Shown in pieces: positions 15,860-26,784 of a stretch of 64,000 bases of DNA; within the stretch, counting starts at the first letter, position 1; each line of letters starts with the position of its first letter. The translations under genes and the position numbers were made by a program. This DNA comes from Schizochytrium sp. CCTCC M209059 (Eukaryota; Sar; Bigyra; Thraustochytrida; Thraustochytriidae). A model generated the notes under the pieces. It ran no database searches, had not been told where the DNA came from, and saw only the letters and a list, made by a program, of their open reading frames with translations. The stretch covers positions 1,064,141 to 1,128,140 of the forward strand of contig KN805373.1 in the NCBI GenBank assembly GCA_000818945.1, written 5' to 3'.

Positions 15860-17017
15860 TTATCGTTTTCTCTTTTTCAGTTTTGACTTGGCCTGGAAAG
15901 CTTTCCAGCCCTGTTTCTTTTGCTCGAGAGCCAAATCCCTCTTGGCCGCCTTGGTCTGCTTTTTCAGCAGACGTAAGGCCTTGCGCTTTCGCTCCTTTAC
16001 CTTTTCCGAGTCACCTTCTTTCACACGCAGATGCTCAGGTATGCTCGCAATGTCTTGGCTCAATCGCATCCCTGATGCACTGTCTGCCGCCTCGTTTCTA
16101 TTTGAGCCACTCGTACCGCCTCCCCCGGCGGAAACATCAGTCGGGGAGGCCTGGCTACTCGTTGCGGAGGCTGGCGCAATTCCCGACATTGCTGCCGCGA
16201 TCGCCTGACGGTCCGAGGTGGGCTGAGCTACCTCTTCGGGCGACAAAAGTCGCAAATGCTGATATGCGACCTCTTCCTCGTTGTTGTACCGCTTGAAACG
16301 AACAACACACCCGTGTGGTGTCAAGCGCAAAATGGTGGCTGCATAGCGCTTTCCGTCACCGGAAAAGCGTGCTTCGCAGGGCTGGCCGATTTGCACAGAC
16401 ATTTTGTCAAAGCTTGTCTTTGCTTTGATGGGACGCACGCCCTCTGGATCTACCGCGCACAAGTCATCTTTCTTGTAGAGAAAACGCACTTGGCACTTGT
16501 CCTGCTCTGCATTGGTATACTGTTCGAGAATTGCGCTGTTCCACACGCCAGTGACCTTGTCGAAGGCCTCACACACGCTCCCAAGCACAATCTTCTCTAG
16601 ATCTTGCCTCTTTCGTCGCATGGAGTCAGGCAGCGTAAATTCCTGAGGAGAGGTTTTCTTATCATCTTGGGGTTCTGTGACATTGTCTGTTCGAGCCACC
16701 GCTGCTGGCTCGTTTTCCTGTGCCTTGGGCTTTAAACGCGCCACATTGAGGTGCTCTTGGGCCGGTGCCTTTGCGTCATCCTTCTCGTTCTCGTCGAGTG
16801 TTTCGTGGGTTGAGGTTTGCTTTGCTGTGGCGTCGGCCGCCTCCACCTGCGCCTCCGCTTCGGACTCTGCGTCCGAGTCCGAGTCCGAGTCCGAGTCTGC
16901 GAGATCCAGAGCCTCGGTCAGGCTGTTGCGCAGCTCCACGTACGCCTCATTGGCCGGGTCGCTCTCCAGCAGCTTCTCCACCTCCACGAGCTGCTTGCGA
17001 AGCCCATCCACGTCCAT
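15860..17017 (-). CDS. SPF30/SMNDC1-like Tudor splicing factor
   Basis: A 385-residue protein. It starts MDVDGLRKQLVEVEKLLESDP..., matching the N-terminal helix of SPF30 (SMNDC1), followed by an Asp/Ser repeat and an acidic/Ala-rich linker. A Tudor domain lies at about residues 203-260 (GQPCEARFSGDGKRYAATILRL...CVVRFKRYNNEEEVAYQHLRLL) with the aromatic-cage positions partly kept. The C-terminus (KKQTKAAKRDLALEQKKQGWKAFQAKSKLKKRKR region) matches the basic SPF30 tail with its conserved W-x-x-F. SPF30 binds symmetrically dimethylated arginine on Sm proteins and is needed for tri-snRNP joining the spliceosome. Longer than human SMNDC1 (238 aa) because of low-complexity inserts. The leader immediately upstream is a (GCTT)n array. 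Confidence 0.85.
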   Translation of the reverse strand: MDVDGLRKQLVEVEKLLESDPANEAYVELRNSLTEALDLADSDSDSDSDAESEAEAQVEAADATAKQTSTHETLDENEKDDAKAPAQEHLNVARLKPKAQENEPAAVARTDNVTEPQDDKKTSPQEFTLPDSMRRKRQDLEKIVLGSVCEAFDKVTGVWNSAILEQYTNAEQDKCQVRFLYKKDDLCAVDPEGVRPIKAKTSFDKMSVQIGQPCEARFSGDGKRYAATILRLTPHGCVVRFKRYNNEEEVAYQHLRLLSPEEVAQPTSDRQAIAAAMSGIAPASATSSQASPTDVSAGGGGTSGSNRNEAADSASGMRLSQDIASIPEHLRVKEGDSEKVKERKRKALRLLKKQTKAAKRDLALEQKKQGWKAFQAKSKLKKRKR

Positions 17018-17042
17018 CTCGCTCGCTCGCTTCCCTGCTTCC

Positions 17043-17043
<1 letters not shown>

Positions 17044-17090
<47 letters not shown>

Positions 17091-17102
17091 TTGCTTGCTT
17101 GC
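17044..17102 (+). repeat. (TGCT)n tetranucleotide array in the SPF30-like 5' leader
   Basis: About fourteen units with one T-for-C change near 17090, ending about 25 bp before the SPF30-like ATG (minus strand). Same unit as the arrays flanking the 48-bp inverted repeat. Confidence 0.95.
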
Positions 17103-17639
17103 GAGCGAGAAGAAAGAGCGACGGAAACGACCTTGGCGACGCGCGAAGAAGAGCGCGCGGGATCGCAGCGAGGCGCCCGCGGCGCGAGCGTCGTCGTTCT
17201 GCTCTTGCCTCGCCTTGCCTTGCCTTGCCTTGCCTTCTAGCCTAGTTAATCACTACTGCATAGCAAAGAAGGGACGAATACAGAATAGATACAAGAAGCC
17301 CCAAACCTGAGCCGCGCCGACGGCGGGCTCTCCTCCGCTCGACGCCGGGGCGCTCGCAGGCGGGCTGCCGGGGCGGAAGACACGAGGGCAGGCCTGCTCG
17401 CGAGGGCGGGCGGCTTGGTCCGGCGAGCTAGCGTGCGCGCCAAGGTCCCGGATCGCCGGCATCGTGAGCCTGCGACTTGCGAGGGTCCTTTTCCTTTTCA
17501 CTCGCCGACCACGCAGGCGAGGGAGGCGACAGGCTGAGCAAGAGCGACAGGCGTTTCAGCGCGGCAATCTCTCTCTTCCTACCGCCTTCCCGCCTTCTGG
17601 CTCGCTTGCTTGCTTCATTGCTCGCTTTGTCCCGCGACC
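17103..17639. other. Divergent promoter region, SPF30-like / ARM-RasGEF-VPS9
   Basis: About 540 bp between divergent starts. It holds a (CTTGC/CTTGC) direct repeat near 17205-17236, a short AT-rich patch near 17237-17300, and a second short GCTT run near 17601-17615 just before the downstream ATG. No gene seen. Confidence 0.5.
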
Positions 17640-20600
17640 ATGGTCAAATTCGAAGAGGTGATCGACCACCTCTTGAGCAATCTCGAAGAGTCCGCGCGCC
17701 AGGATAGCGCCAAGGCATGCAAGACGCTCGTGACGGACCTTGTCCGCGAGATTCTCGGGGAGAACCGCAGACTCGCCGTGGAAAAGGGCGTTGTGTCGTC
17801 GATCATCGGCATCATACGGCAGTTCTACGTCCGCGGACATGAAAAGGACCAGGTTCCACGCGTGCAGCTTGTCGGAACTTGTCTGGATATCCTGGTGCAA
17901 CTTGGGCCTTATGTTAGACTCGACGACGATGTGGTCGCCTTTTGCGTGTTGCTGCGCGCCCACGGCGTGCACGTCATCGTCGATGCCATGGTGGCCCACT
18001 GGAAGCTGAAAACTCGAACCTTAGCTCTCCTCAACTCGAGTCTTCGAGTGCTACTCAATGTTGCCGCCTCAGATCAAGGCACGCGCATGCTTGCCGAGGC
18101 CAACGTGCATGTTGTCATGATCGACATGCTCGACAAGGACAAAATCAACGACAAGCAGACTCTCTTGCTCATTGCCCGTGTGCTCGCGACCATGTCCGTC
18201 TTCAATCTGCAGGTGCGAAAAGAAGTGGAACCCCGCGTCAAACAGCTCCTTCAGTGCGCAGCTCATGTGCACAAGGAGGATTTGGCCCTGCACGGGGCTA
18301 TCAATTGCCTGCTGTGCATGGTGAGCACGGCGCCATCGGGCGCGAAGGCTATTCTGGCCTATGAAGGATCCCTCGGCTACATCGTGCAAGTCCTTCACAA
18401 CTCCACCACAGCGCTTCTGAATGCTTCCCAGCAACACAGCCCGGCGTACGAGACAACAGCCTCGGAGACCGATCTGTATGCATCTCTCGGCTTTGAGAAT
18501 GACCTCAGCGAGCAAGAGCTCGCAGATCGACGGCTTGCGGAGCAGCTGGACGCCGAGGAGCGCGCACAGGCAATGGAAACCCCGGGTGACCAGGACTTAT
18601 CGCCTCGGTCATCAGAGGCCTCTCCGTCCCGCCAAGGGCGCCGACGCAGCTTTACGGGTATCGGCAATGGTCTCTTCGGAGGCGACACAGATGTGACGGT
18701 CGACGCGCTCAACTCGACGGCGCGAAATGCCGTGTCAGCGGGATCTTCGCTTTTTAACAATCTTATTCGTCGACAGGCAAACGCGCAAAATCAGGCCAAC
18801 AGCTCCCGCTCCAACTCGCCTGCCAATGCAGGAGGGGCAGCGAGCAGGTCGAGCAACGCAACTGTCGAGGTCGCCGCAGAAAGCAAATTTGAAGCCGCTC
18901 GCAAGCTCTCATGCTGGACTTCGATGCTTTTGCACAATCTTTGCATTTCTGCGCGCAACGACGTGCAAATCCGCATGGTCATTTCACAGGCGTATCAGAG
19001 CGGCAATGCAGCGCTTGGGTCGCGAATGGATCGCCCGATCTTCCAGCGCATCATGGAGACCATGAACACTATTTGCAATGAAAAAGGCTCGCCTAAAAAG
19101 GGCAACGACGATACGCAGGAAGATCTGCTCGACTTTGGGAACGACGACGACAAGGTAGACTATCCTGAGGGCTCACATTTGGCTGGCCCGCTCTCTGTCA
19201 CGGGCCATCTTGTTGAGCAAATCATATGCGGCAACGACGCCCCATTGCAGGACCTTCTCTTGGCTGGACACGAGGACGACGATGGATTTACAGGCCGCGC
19301 AATTCTGCTCAATCTCGATTTTATCCATCTCACGACGAGCACTTCTGTCACACTTGTGGCTTTGCTGCGAGCGCTGATGCAAAAGTTTACGCAGCTCATA
19401 AGCAACAGCGGAACTGCCAAGATCAGTCTATCGGACCCCAATATCGTTCTCCCTCTAGGACCCGAGGCGTCTCGCATTATATCATTTGTTCTCATGCTCA
19501 CAGCTCATCCCAAGTTTCGCAGAAGACTGGAAGCTACTCCCCGCGTTCTCGAAGTCCTCTTTGGGTCTCCAGACGCAGACAGAGCCTCCGGCGACAGTGC
19601 GGTCGCGTGGACTCAGAACGGCAAAGATGACGAGACATTTGACTTTGTTCCTGCGTCCGAAAGCTTTGTCGGGGTTCTCCGCCGCCTTGACCTTCCCGAG
19701 TATGCCGAGTACATGGGTCGCTGCGTATACAGCTTGCTCGATGTTTCGAACCGTAGGCTGCGCACGCTGCCATTGCTTCCCTATCGCTCTTTCCACCATG
19801 AAGGCGGCCAGGGACCACTGAGTAGTGCCCTCATGAAACGGCAAAGTTCTACGGAGCCCGCTCTTATTTCGCGTGGAAACGGCGCGCCAGGAGATTCGGC
19901 ACCAGGCGCAATACGGCCACGACGCAAATCCAGTGCTGACAAGGCCAAAGAATTGCTAGGCAAGTCTTCTGCGCCCACGAACGCATCTGCCATGTCCCCA
20001 CGTGATATTCTCCGCCTCAACAAGGCGTCGGGGACGTCCTTGTCTGGCCCCATTGAGGTCTCCAGCAAGAACGCATCGCAAAGTGGCGCCAATGGACGGC
20101 TTCCCCGAAGACAAACGATGACGGGAGGCCATCTGTCCCGAAGTTGGGAGTCTCAATCCAGCGAGCAAGCTCCTCAGCGGCGCATGAGCAATTCGTACGT
20201 GCCCTCGCATAGCAATCTCATTCTCTCGCCTCTCTTGCATGCAGGCTCAGGCAGTTTTCAGGATGAGGTAGAGGTAGACAGCCCCGCGGCTGCCGCGCGA
20301 CGCAAGGAAGCCGAGGTTCTGCTCTCCGAGTGGCACGGTCATCCTGGCGCAGTTGCAGTGCAGATATCTTTGCGTCTCGAACGTCTTTACATGGCTACAG
20401 ATCCATGGAACCTCGTGGTTCTTGCCAAAGTACCCTTTCCTGCACGCCAAGACGCCTGTGTCGCAGAGAAACGCTTTCTTTTGGAATTTGACAAGCTCGT
20501 CTACTTTTTCAAGACACAAATTCTTCGTGGGGAAACGCCCAGTTTCCGGGCGCAGATTGTAGAATGCATTATCGACATTGCTAGTGTGGCTGCCGGGCCA

Positions 20601-21130
20601 TCGCTGCGGAACGCATCGCTCGTCATGGCCTGCTTGGAGGCTCTTGGATCGCGACCCATTCGAAGGCTTGAATTGACCTGGCGCAACGTCGCGGGCGACC
20701 GATGGCAGGCGTTTGACGATCTCAAGCGAATCACTGGAATTGGTGAGCTCTTGACAAAACCCAATGCAAGCACACTCGACTCACCGCGCCCGAGCGTGCA
20801 AGCAAGGCGTGGTGCGAAGAAGCATTCGCGCGCAAATTCGCTCGGCTTGGATACGCCACTTGGGTCTATTGGATCCAAAGCTTCCAACGGAGATGCTCTC
20901 GACCCAGTCAAGAATACAGCTCTCAGTGCTGGCGAAGAAGACGGGGCCACGAGATCGCTTGGTCAACCGGAAACTGGCGCAGCTGAGACTGAGACCGAGT
21001 CCGACTGGCTTCGTGCCGATGACGAGGCCAGGGCGGTTCCTCTTGGCCTGGATCCGACGGAATTTCTTGGCAGCGCACGCATTCCCTATTTGCACGGTGT
21101 CATCTTTTCTCTTCGGGCACTCGAGGTTGC

Positions 21131-21170
<40 letters not shown>

Positions 21171-23012
21171 GAAGCCGAAGCTGCAACCAGGGCATCGAGC
21201 AGTCCTGGAGCAGCGGGAAAAAGTCAAGCTTCGACAATTCGGAGTCCTCAGGTGTCCAATGAGGCGCAAAATGAGTCAGAAAAACACGACGAAGATCTTT
21301 TGGCAGCAGTGACATCTTCTCCGCCGAAATTATTGTCGATGCAAGTCCGGAGCTCGAGCACCGGCACCGGAAGCGCCAAGGCGAGCTCCAGCACGAGCGA
21401 GTTCGATCCCCTGGGTATTTTTTCAAGTACAGATGACGTCTCAGGGGACGATCAGGCGCAAGGCGCGAGCAACGGCACTACCTTGCGAAATTCAGACTCG
21501 GCACTTCCACTCGCGGCAAGTACCAAGGCCGATTTTGAATTCGGACTGGACACTCCGTTTCCAATGGAAGAGGAACAAGAAGAACAGAAAAAGGCTGAGC
21601 AGGCGCGCGCTGCCGAAGCGGCACGTATCGATCTGCGCTCGGTACAGGCGCAGTACGAGGTGCTGGCCAAGTGGATCACTACCGTTCGAGGAAATGGAGA
21701 TTGGTGCCAGCGCATGTACACGCATGAACCAGACGTTGCGCTGCAGATTATGCTCCAGTCTCTTGCGTCACGGCCTGCCAAGCAAGAAGAAAGTCAACTC
21801 GAAGAAGTCTCTCTCCGGTGCGAACCGCCTTGGTCTCTTGACCAAATGCTCTTGGAGAGTCTTTACGCGATTGAGGGCTGGATCGAGTCTCTGTTTGAAT
21901 CAGAGTCCGAGGAAGAGGGTCGCGTCATTCGTGCCTTCCGCGCGCGTCTTCGAAAAAAGGAGAACAGTAACAGCGGCGCACAAAACAATGGAGGCGGCAG
22001 CAGCACTGGGGCTGCGACGACTGCGTCAAGTGGATCATCATCTTCGTTGCTTGCGAGTGGGAACGGAGGCGGAGGCACTCCTAACGGCGCGAGCGCGGCA
22101 GCGAATGCTGGCCAAGCGACAGCAGCATCAAGACTTCGTCTTTTGGCGGAAAATGCCGGTGCGCAAATCATACGCTCATCAGGGGACATTGTGAACTCTT
22201 TGGGAAGGGGCGGGGCTGCGGGTGGAGACGGAAGTCTCTCGCCCACTCGGAACGGAGAAAGCGGTGGCGCGGCTTCTTCGCAGCAGCAGCGTTCCTACGT
22301 GCAGGCCGCGTCTCGCAGCCAACTCCCAAGTGTCCCGGCTCCGGCCACGGGCAAGCTTATCAACTCCCTTGTCAAGAAAATTTCAGGAGCGCGCAAAGAG
22401 CGTCTCTTTGAGGAGAGTGGGTCCCGTTCCGCCGAGCATTGGGACAAGATCGTGGACCATGTGCGGCTCTGCGTGGAGCGAATCGTGCTGGCTCCGGTCT
22501 TGTCGAGATTATTGCTCGGTGCTCTCCGCGAGCATTCGGCACAAGAATGCGCTCTGCAGGAGCGAGTGCTGATTCTACGTAGTCTCTCTGCGGATCGTCT
22601 AAGGTCGCTCTTGGGTTTGCCTGACCGCAAGGGGTTGGGGCAGGCAACGTGGGGCGGCGCTATTGCCACGCTCAAGAGCTTTGACGACGTGGACATGCCT
22701 TCGCTCAAGTTACGAATCCTCCTTCGTCTCAAGGATGAAATTTATGCAGAGTCGGGTCGTCTGGGTATCATGGACATGAACGCGGACGAGTTCCTTCCTG
22801 TGGTGACTTTTGTTATCGTGCAGGCGCAGCTCCAGCACGCATACGCGACCACGATGCTGCTTCGCGACTTGCTCAACGATGAGCTCGTCTCTGGCGAGGC
22901 GGCGTACTACCTCACCACCTTCGAGATTGCCCTCGGCGCTCTTCTCGGCATGGACCTCCCCGAAGACGTCCTCGTCCCCGACATTCTCTCCAAGAACCTC
23001 GCCTCTTCGTAA
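17640..23012 (+). CDS. Giant ARM-repeat, split RasGEF and VPS9 domain protein
   Basis: A 1790-residue product from the ATG at 17640 (MVKFEEVIDHLL). Residues about 1-300 are helical ARM/HEAT-like repeats. Residues about 897-1397 carry a Ras guanine-exchange (CDC25) domain in the right order: AVAVQISLRLERLYMATDPW, FRAQIVECIIDIASVA, MACLEALGSRPIRRLELTW, then after an insert ARIPYLHGVIFSLRAL, then after a second insert with polyglutamine LRSVQAQYEVLAKWI and the closing LEEVSLRCEPP (family ELSLKIEPR). The C-terminal ~180 residues are a VPS9 domain: MPSLKLRILLRLKDEI, ADEFLPVVTFVIVQA, GEAAYYLTTFEIALGAL. VPS9 domains activate Rab5-type GTPases at endosomes. The protein could thus link Ras-type and Rab5-type activation. 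Ser/Gly/Asn-rich linkers separate the modules. No signal peptide or membrane span. Confidence 0.85.
21135..21170 (+). repeat. CAG repeat encoding about 12 glutamines
   Basis: Pure CAG units closing with CAA, in frame inside the RasGEF domain of the ARM-RasGEF-VPS9 protein. Length is likely polymorphic. Confidence 0.95.
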
Positions 23013-23625
23013 GCACCAAGCGACCACCCAACCAAGCAATCTATTCGTATTTCTAGACTCCCAATCATCATCCCGTCACACCACCAAACCTTGCCGCATC
23101 GCGCTTGCGTTGTCGCATCGCGCTGACGTTGTGACAAACAAAGATGATCCGCCCCGCGTCCTGTCCAGGTCGGCCGGTCGCGCTGCTTCGCCGCTAGGTG
23201 GGCTCGTGCGGCCTCGTTCGTCGTGGTCTCGGGCCTCCTTTCCCTCTTTCCCTCTTTCTCTCTTTGGATCGATGAGACCGATGGCGCGACCGTTAGCGCT
23301 GTTACCGGCAGGCAGCTGGCTGCAACGGACCAGCGGCCGCAGCAGGCACAAGCCACTCAGCAGAAAGCCAACGCGAGAGAGCCCAGCGCGCGACGCGAGA
23401 GCCCGGCGGACGCGCGGCAGCGGCGACGGCGCGACGCGGAGAGGAGAGGAGAGGAGAGGAGAGGAGGCGAGCGCGCGAGCGAGCAGGAAGAGCGACGCTG
23501 CGGACGCGCGACGTGAAGATCGGCGTCGCAAGAGCGATCTAGAGCGAGCGCGCCGCAACCGACGGCGAGAGAACAGCGAGCGGCGAGCGAGCGCCGAGGA
23601 GGGACAGTCACGCGCGTGCGCAAGG
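23013..23625. other. Intergenic region, ARM-RasGEF-VPS9 to TXNDC9
   Basis: About 610 bp. An in-frame extension of the TXNDC9 frame runs through it without an ATG near its start and translates to Arg/Ser low complexity; GGAGA repeats at 23439-23464 add to this. Treated as 3' UTR, promoter and leader. Confidence 0.5.
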
Positions 23626-24465
23626 ATGCCGCTTCCGCAAGGCGAGCTGCTGGGCAGCGAGGAGGTGCAGCAGAATGTGTCGACGCGATTCGAGCAGGCG
23701 TGCATGGAACTCAAGGCCAAGGGCGAGCGTCAGCGCGCAGAAAAGGCTCTCAAAGAGCAGGAGGAGCAGCGCGCGGCTGCGCGCGAGGAGGCACGGCGAC
23801 CTGCGAAGGAGCGCCTCGAGTACATGAAGAACTCTGATGATGTCTTTACCGCAGACATGTACAAGCACCAAAGCAACCAGGACGAAGAAGACCGCGACGC
23901 CGTTCTTGACGATGATGATGAGCTCGACGCCCTGCGCTTGGCGCGTATCAATAAGATGAAGAAGCAAAAGGCGCAAATGCAGGAAAACCTTGCCAAGGGA
24001 CACGGCGTGTACGATGAGGTCTTTGAGGAAAATTTTCTCAAGACCGTGTTGGCGAGCAAGTTCTGCGTCGCGCACTTCTTCCATGAGGACTTTGAGCGCT
24101 GTAAGATCATGGATAAACATCTCAAGCTGCTCGCGACCAATCATGTCGAAGCAAGGTTCTTCAAAATCAATGCCGAGAAGGCACTCTTCTTTGTCGAGAA
24201 GCTCGAGATTCGTACATTGCCCACCGTTGTGTTTTTCCAGGACGGCAAAGCTATCGACAAGCTGCTTGGCTTCAATGGTCTTCCGAACGGAGACGAGTTC
24301 TCGACGCGTGACCTCGAGGAGCGCATCGGTATCACTGGCTGCATCAAGATGGAGCGTGGGTTCTACGAGGAACGCGCCGATGACGCGCCCAAAAAAGTTG
24401 TTAGCACAATCACACGCGGCAAGGTTTCGCGCACGGAGGATTTCGAGGATCCTTTCGACGACTAA
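23626..24465 (+). CDS. TXNDC9: TXNDC9 / phosducin-like protein 3
   Basis: A 279-residue protein from the ATG giving MPLPQGELLGSE. An N-terminal charged helical region (KGERQRAEKALKEQEEQRAAAREE) leads into a thioredoxin fold (about residues 125-240): SKFCVAHFFHEDFERCKIMDKHLKLLA, ARFFKINAEKALFFVEKL, IRTLPTVVFFQDGK with the cis-Pro, and LLGFNGLPNGDEFSTRDLEERIG. The redox CxxC is replaced by a single Cys (ERCK), as is normal for TXNDC9/PhLP3. These proteins act with the CCT/TRiC chaperonin in folding tubulin and actin. The acidic tail EDFEDPFDD is similar in style to other family members. No signal peptide; cytosolic. Confidence 0.92.
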   Translation: MPLPQGELLGSEEVQQNVSTRFEQACMELKAKGERQRAEKALKEQEEQRAAAREEARRPAKERLEYMKNSDDVFTADMYKHQSNQDEEDRDAVLDDDDELDALRLARINKMKKQKAQMQENLAKGHGVYDEVFEENFLKTVLASKFCVAHFFHEDFERCKIMDKHLKLLATNHVEARFFKINAEKALFFVEKLEIRTLPTVVFFQDGKAIDKLLGFNGLPNGDEFSTRDLEERIGITGCIKMERGFYEERADDAPKKVVSTITRGKVSRTEDFEDPFDD

Positions 24466-24765
24466 ATCCTTTATTTCGCCTCCCTGCCTACCTTCCTGCC
24501 TAACCCGTCTGCCTGCTGAATGTTGTGCCTTTTCTATCTCAAGCAAGTGCAAGCGTCATTTCTCCTTTCTTTTACCTTTTCTCTTTTCCGCATCGACTTC
24601 AATGTTGTCTTGGACAAACTACATACAGAACACAAACTTATTACATCTTTTGCGAAGCGTTTTCTTGGCCACATGCTCCTTCTTCTTTTGATTACTGTAA
24701 AATGGAGTTGCCGCTCGCAATACACACACTTAGAGAGAATGAGAGAGCTGCAAACGAAGCAATCC
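24466..24765. other. Convergent 3' spacer
   Basis: About 300 bp between convergent stop codons; T-rich with no coding character. Confidence 0.5.
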
Positions 24766-26784
24766 TCATGACAGCTTGCGCCGCTTACTCGTTGCGCGTG
24801 AGGAGGTAGGTACCGAACCTTTTTCTTCGTTTCTACGCCGCCACAGCTTCTTGATCCAGCTCCGCTCTTTTGAAGGCCGCTTTCCTCTCTCCGCTTGCCC
24901 TTTGGTTTCTGCTGCGATTGAATCTTTTCTTTCTGGAGAAGAAGCAGTCGATGCGCTGCTGCTCGACCGCTGACTTCCCTCGTCTACCAGCTTTGCAGCT
25001 TGTGTCAGTGGGCTCTCGCTACCATCTTTGTCGTCGGATTCGCTGGACGACGTCGCGAGGAGAGGCCGCTCTTGCACTCTATCCTTGCAAGGGCTCTCTG
25101 GCGTCAACGTTGCCAGAAGCGACTTGCCGGTCTTTGACGCAATGCCGCTCTGAGCGTGCATTTCGCGAGATGGCGATTCGCCGCTTCTTGACGTGCGAAA
25201 GTCAGTCTGACAATGCTTTGTTTCTACGGATGGAGGACGCGAAACTCCAGCCGTCTGCGTACCTTTGGACTCAGTCATGGGGTTGTAGTCCGTCTGCAAA
25301 GCCTTATCACATCTTGCTGGCTGCACTTGCGGTACGAAATCACGAGCAAAAGTTGTCAATTTATTGACCATTGAAATCTTTGCCGGTGACGACGTGCTCT
25401 GCCGCTTGCGAGGCCACGCGATTGGGACCGCAGTTTCAGAGATTGGACAGGGCTTGCTCAAGGTAGTCAGGGTACCTTTGAAAGTGCCTTCTTTATTTGA
25501 GGCTTGAATGCTAAAGTCGGAGCCTTTAAACGCCCAAGGCTTGCACGCAGCATCTTCGAGAACCGCAGAACCGGTCCACACTAGTTCTGGATCCAGAGTG
25601 ATTTCAAAGTCCCAGGTTTTTGGTTCTGTGGTGGCTCGAGGAACTCCCTGAAAGGGGAGGCGCGTGCAATTCTCAATCTTTTCAACGCCCTCTGGAGGGT
25701 TGATCCATCCCCATACCCACGTCATGGACTCGTTGCGCCTGCATTCAAATATCCACGCATCACCTCGACTAATGTCATCTAAATTCTGGACCTCTTCCGA
25801 ATGTTCGTGTTGTGAAGCGTTCTCGCTCTCTTTCTCCTTGACCTGAGCCTGTTGGTCATTAGACGTTTGGCTCGCTCGCGGGGACTGCGTCCCGAGGAAG
25901 GGCGCCGCAGAGCCCCAGTGGCCCGCATCCCAGCATTCAGAGTCGTTGCTACTACGCGACGCGACGGAGCGAGACGGCGAACTTTTAATATTTGAACTAT
26001 GCATTGCTTCTGCAGATGACACGCCACGCCGTTTCGGAGAAGCAACGATTGACGACGCGGCTGAAATTTTCGTCGGCAGCCGCTCTAAAGAGGCAACATC
26101 AGACACAGCTGAAATGTTTGTTGGTTTCCATGAACAATCTCTCCTACCTTGATAAGCTGACTCATAAAGTAAGTCGCTCATTTCGCCGTGCAAGAGCTTC
26201 TTGTCTTCGGCAAGGATCGTATTTAAGAACGCGAGCGCGTCGGGAAGCGTGTTATTCTGCTTGGTTGACACGAAAGGAACATCGGAGTCACTGGCTTGGG
26301 CAGTCGCACGTATCGAGAAGAAGAAATTGGGTTTGATCTCCAGAGGGATGATACTACCGTGTTTGCGATTTGCAAGGGGTCGGCCCAGTGAAATATCGTC
26401 AAAGGCAAGGGAGCATTCCAGAACTTCCAGCATCGTTCCGGGTTGACATTCCGCTGTCACCAATTCTCGTGGACCGCCTTTCGATTCAAGAGTAGCTCGT
26501 GCCTTGTGTCTGCCATCCGTCACGACAAGACCTGAGGCGTGAACGCGTAGCACGCGCAAGCTGCGCGAGATTTGATCCTTCGTATTACTCTTCAGCTTCT
26601 CGGTATCACCGACCTTTTCTTCTTTTTCCGCTCTGGAAATGCCTGCCACGGGCTTCGGGCTGGGCGTGGAGTCATGGATCTCCGCCTTCACGACGCGACC
26701 CTGCACACGAGACCTTTGCGCGAGTGCTTGTGACGCGCGGATCCAGCAACGAGTGGCCTCGGTCTCGAGCCAGGCCTCGCTCAT
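24766..26784 (-). CDS. Ser-rich protein with possible TPP1/ACD-like OB-fold
   Basis: A 672-residue product, not firmly recognised. The N-terminus has a tryptophan-containing helix (MSEAWLETEATRCWIRAS), then RSLRVLRVHASGLVVTDGRHKARATLES, then GTMLEVLECSLAFDDISLG..., then IIPLEIKPNFFF. This pattern (W-I/L helix, beta strands with S/TDGxHxxRAxL) resembles the OB-fold of TPP1/ACD, the shelterin subunit that recruits telomerase. The similarity is short and only pattern-level. Residues about 345-440 form a second ordered region with several Trp (WIFECRRNESMTWVWGWINP, EPKTWDFEITLDPELVWTG). The remainder is Ser/Lys/Glu-rich and probably disordered, ending in a basic KKLWRRRNEEKG...SKRRKLS segment that may be a nuclear localisation signal. 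Confidence 0.5.
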   Translation of the reverse strand: MSEAWLETEATRCWIRASQALAQRSRVQGRVVKAEIHDSTPSPKPVAGISRAEKEEKVGDTEKLKSNTKDQISRSLRVLRVHASGLVVTDGRHKARATLESKGGPRELVTAECQPGTMLEVLECSLAFDDISLGRPLANRKHGSIIPLEIKPNFFFSIRATAQASDSDVPFVSTKQNNTLPDALAFLNTILAEDKKLLHGEMSDLLYESAYQGRRDCSWKPTNISAVSDVASLERLPTKISAASSIVASPKRRGVSSAEAMHSSNIKSSPSRSVASRSSNDSECWDAGHWGSAAPFLGTQSPRASQTSNDQQAQVKEKESENASQHEHSEEVQNLDDISRGDAWIFECRRNESMTWVWGWINPPEGVEKIENCTRLPFQGVPRATTEPKTWDFEITLDPELVWTGSAVLEDAACKPWAFKGSDFSIQASNKEGTFKGTLTTLSKPCPISETAVPIAWPRKRQSTSSPAKISMVNKLTTFARDFVPQVQPARCDKALQTDYNPMTESKGTQTAGVSRPPSVETKHCQTDFRTSRSGESPSREMHAQSGIASKTGKSLLATLTPESPCKDRVQERPLLATSSSESDDKDGSESPLTQAAKLVDEGSQRSSSSASTASSPERKDSIAAETKGQAERGKRPSKERSWIKKLWRRRNEEKGSVPTSSRATSKRRKLS

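Noticed and set aside
22810..23625. In-frame upstream extension of TXNDC9
   Set aside because: Arg/Ser low complexity with no homology; the family start fits the ATG at 23626.
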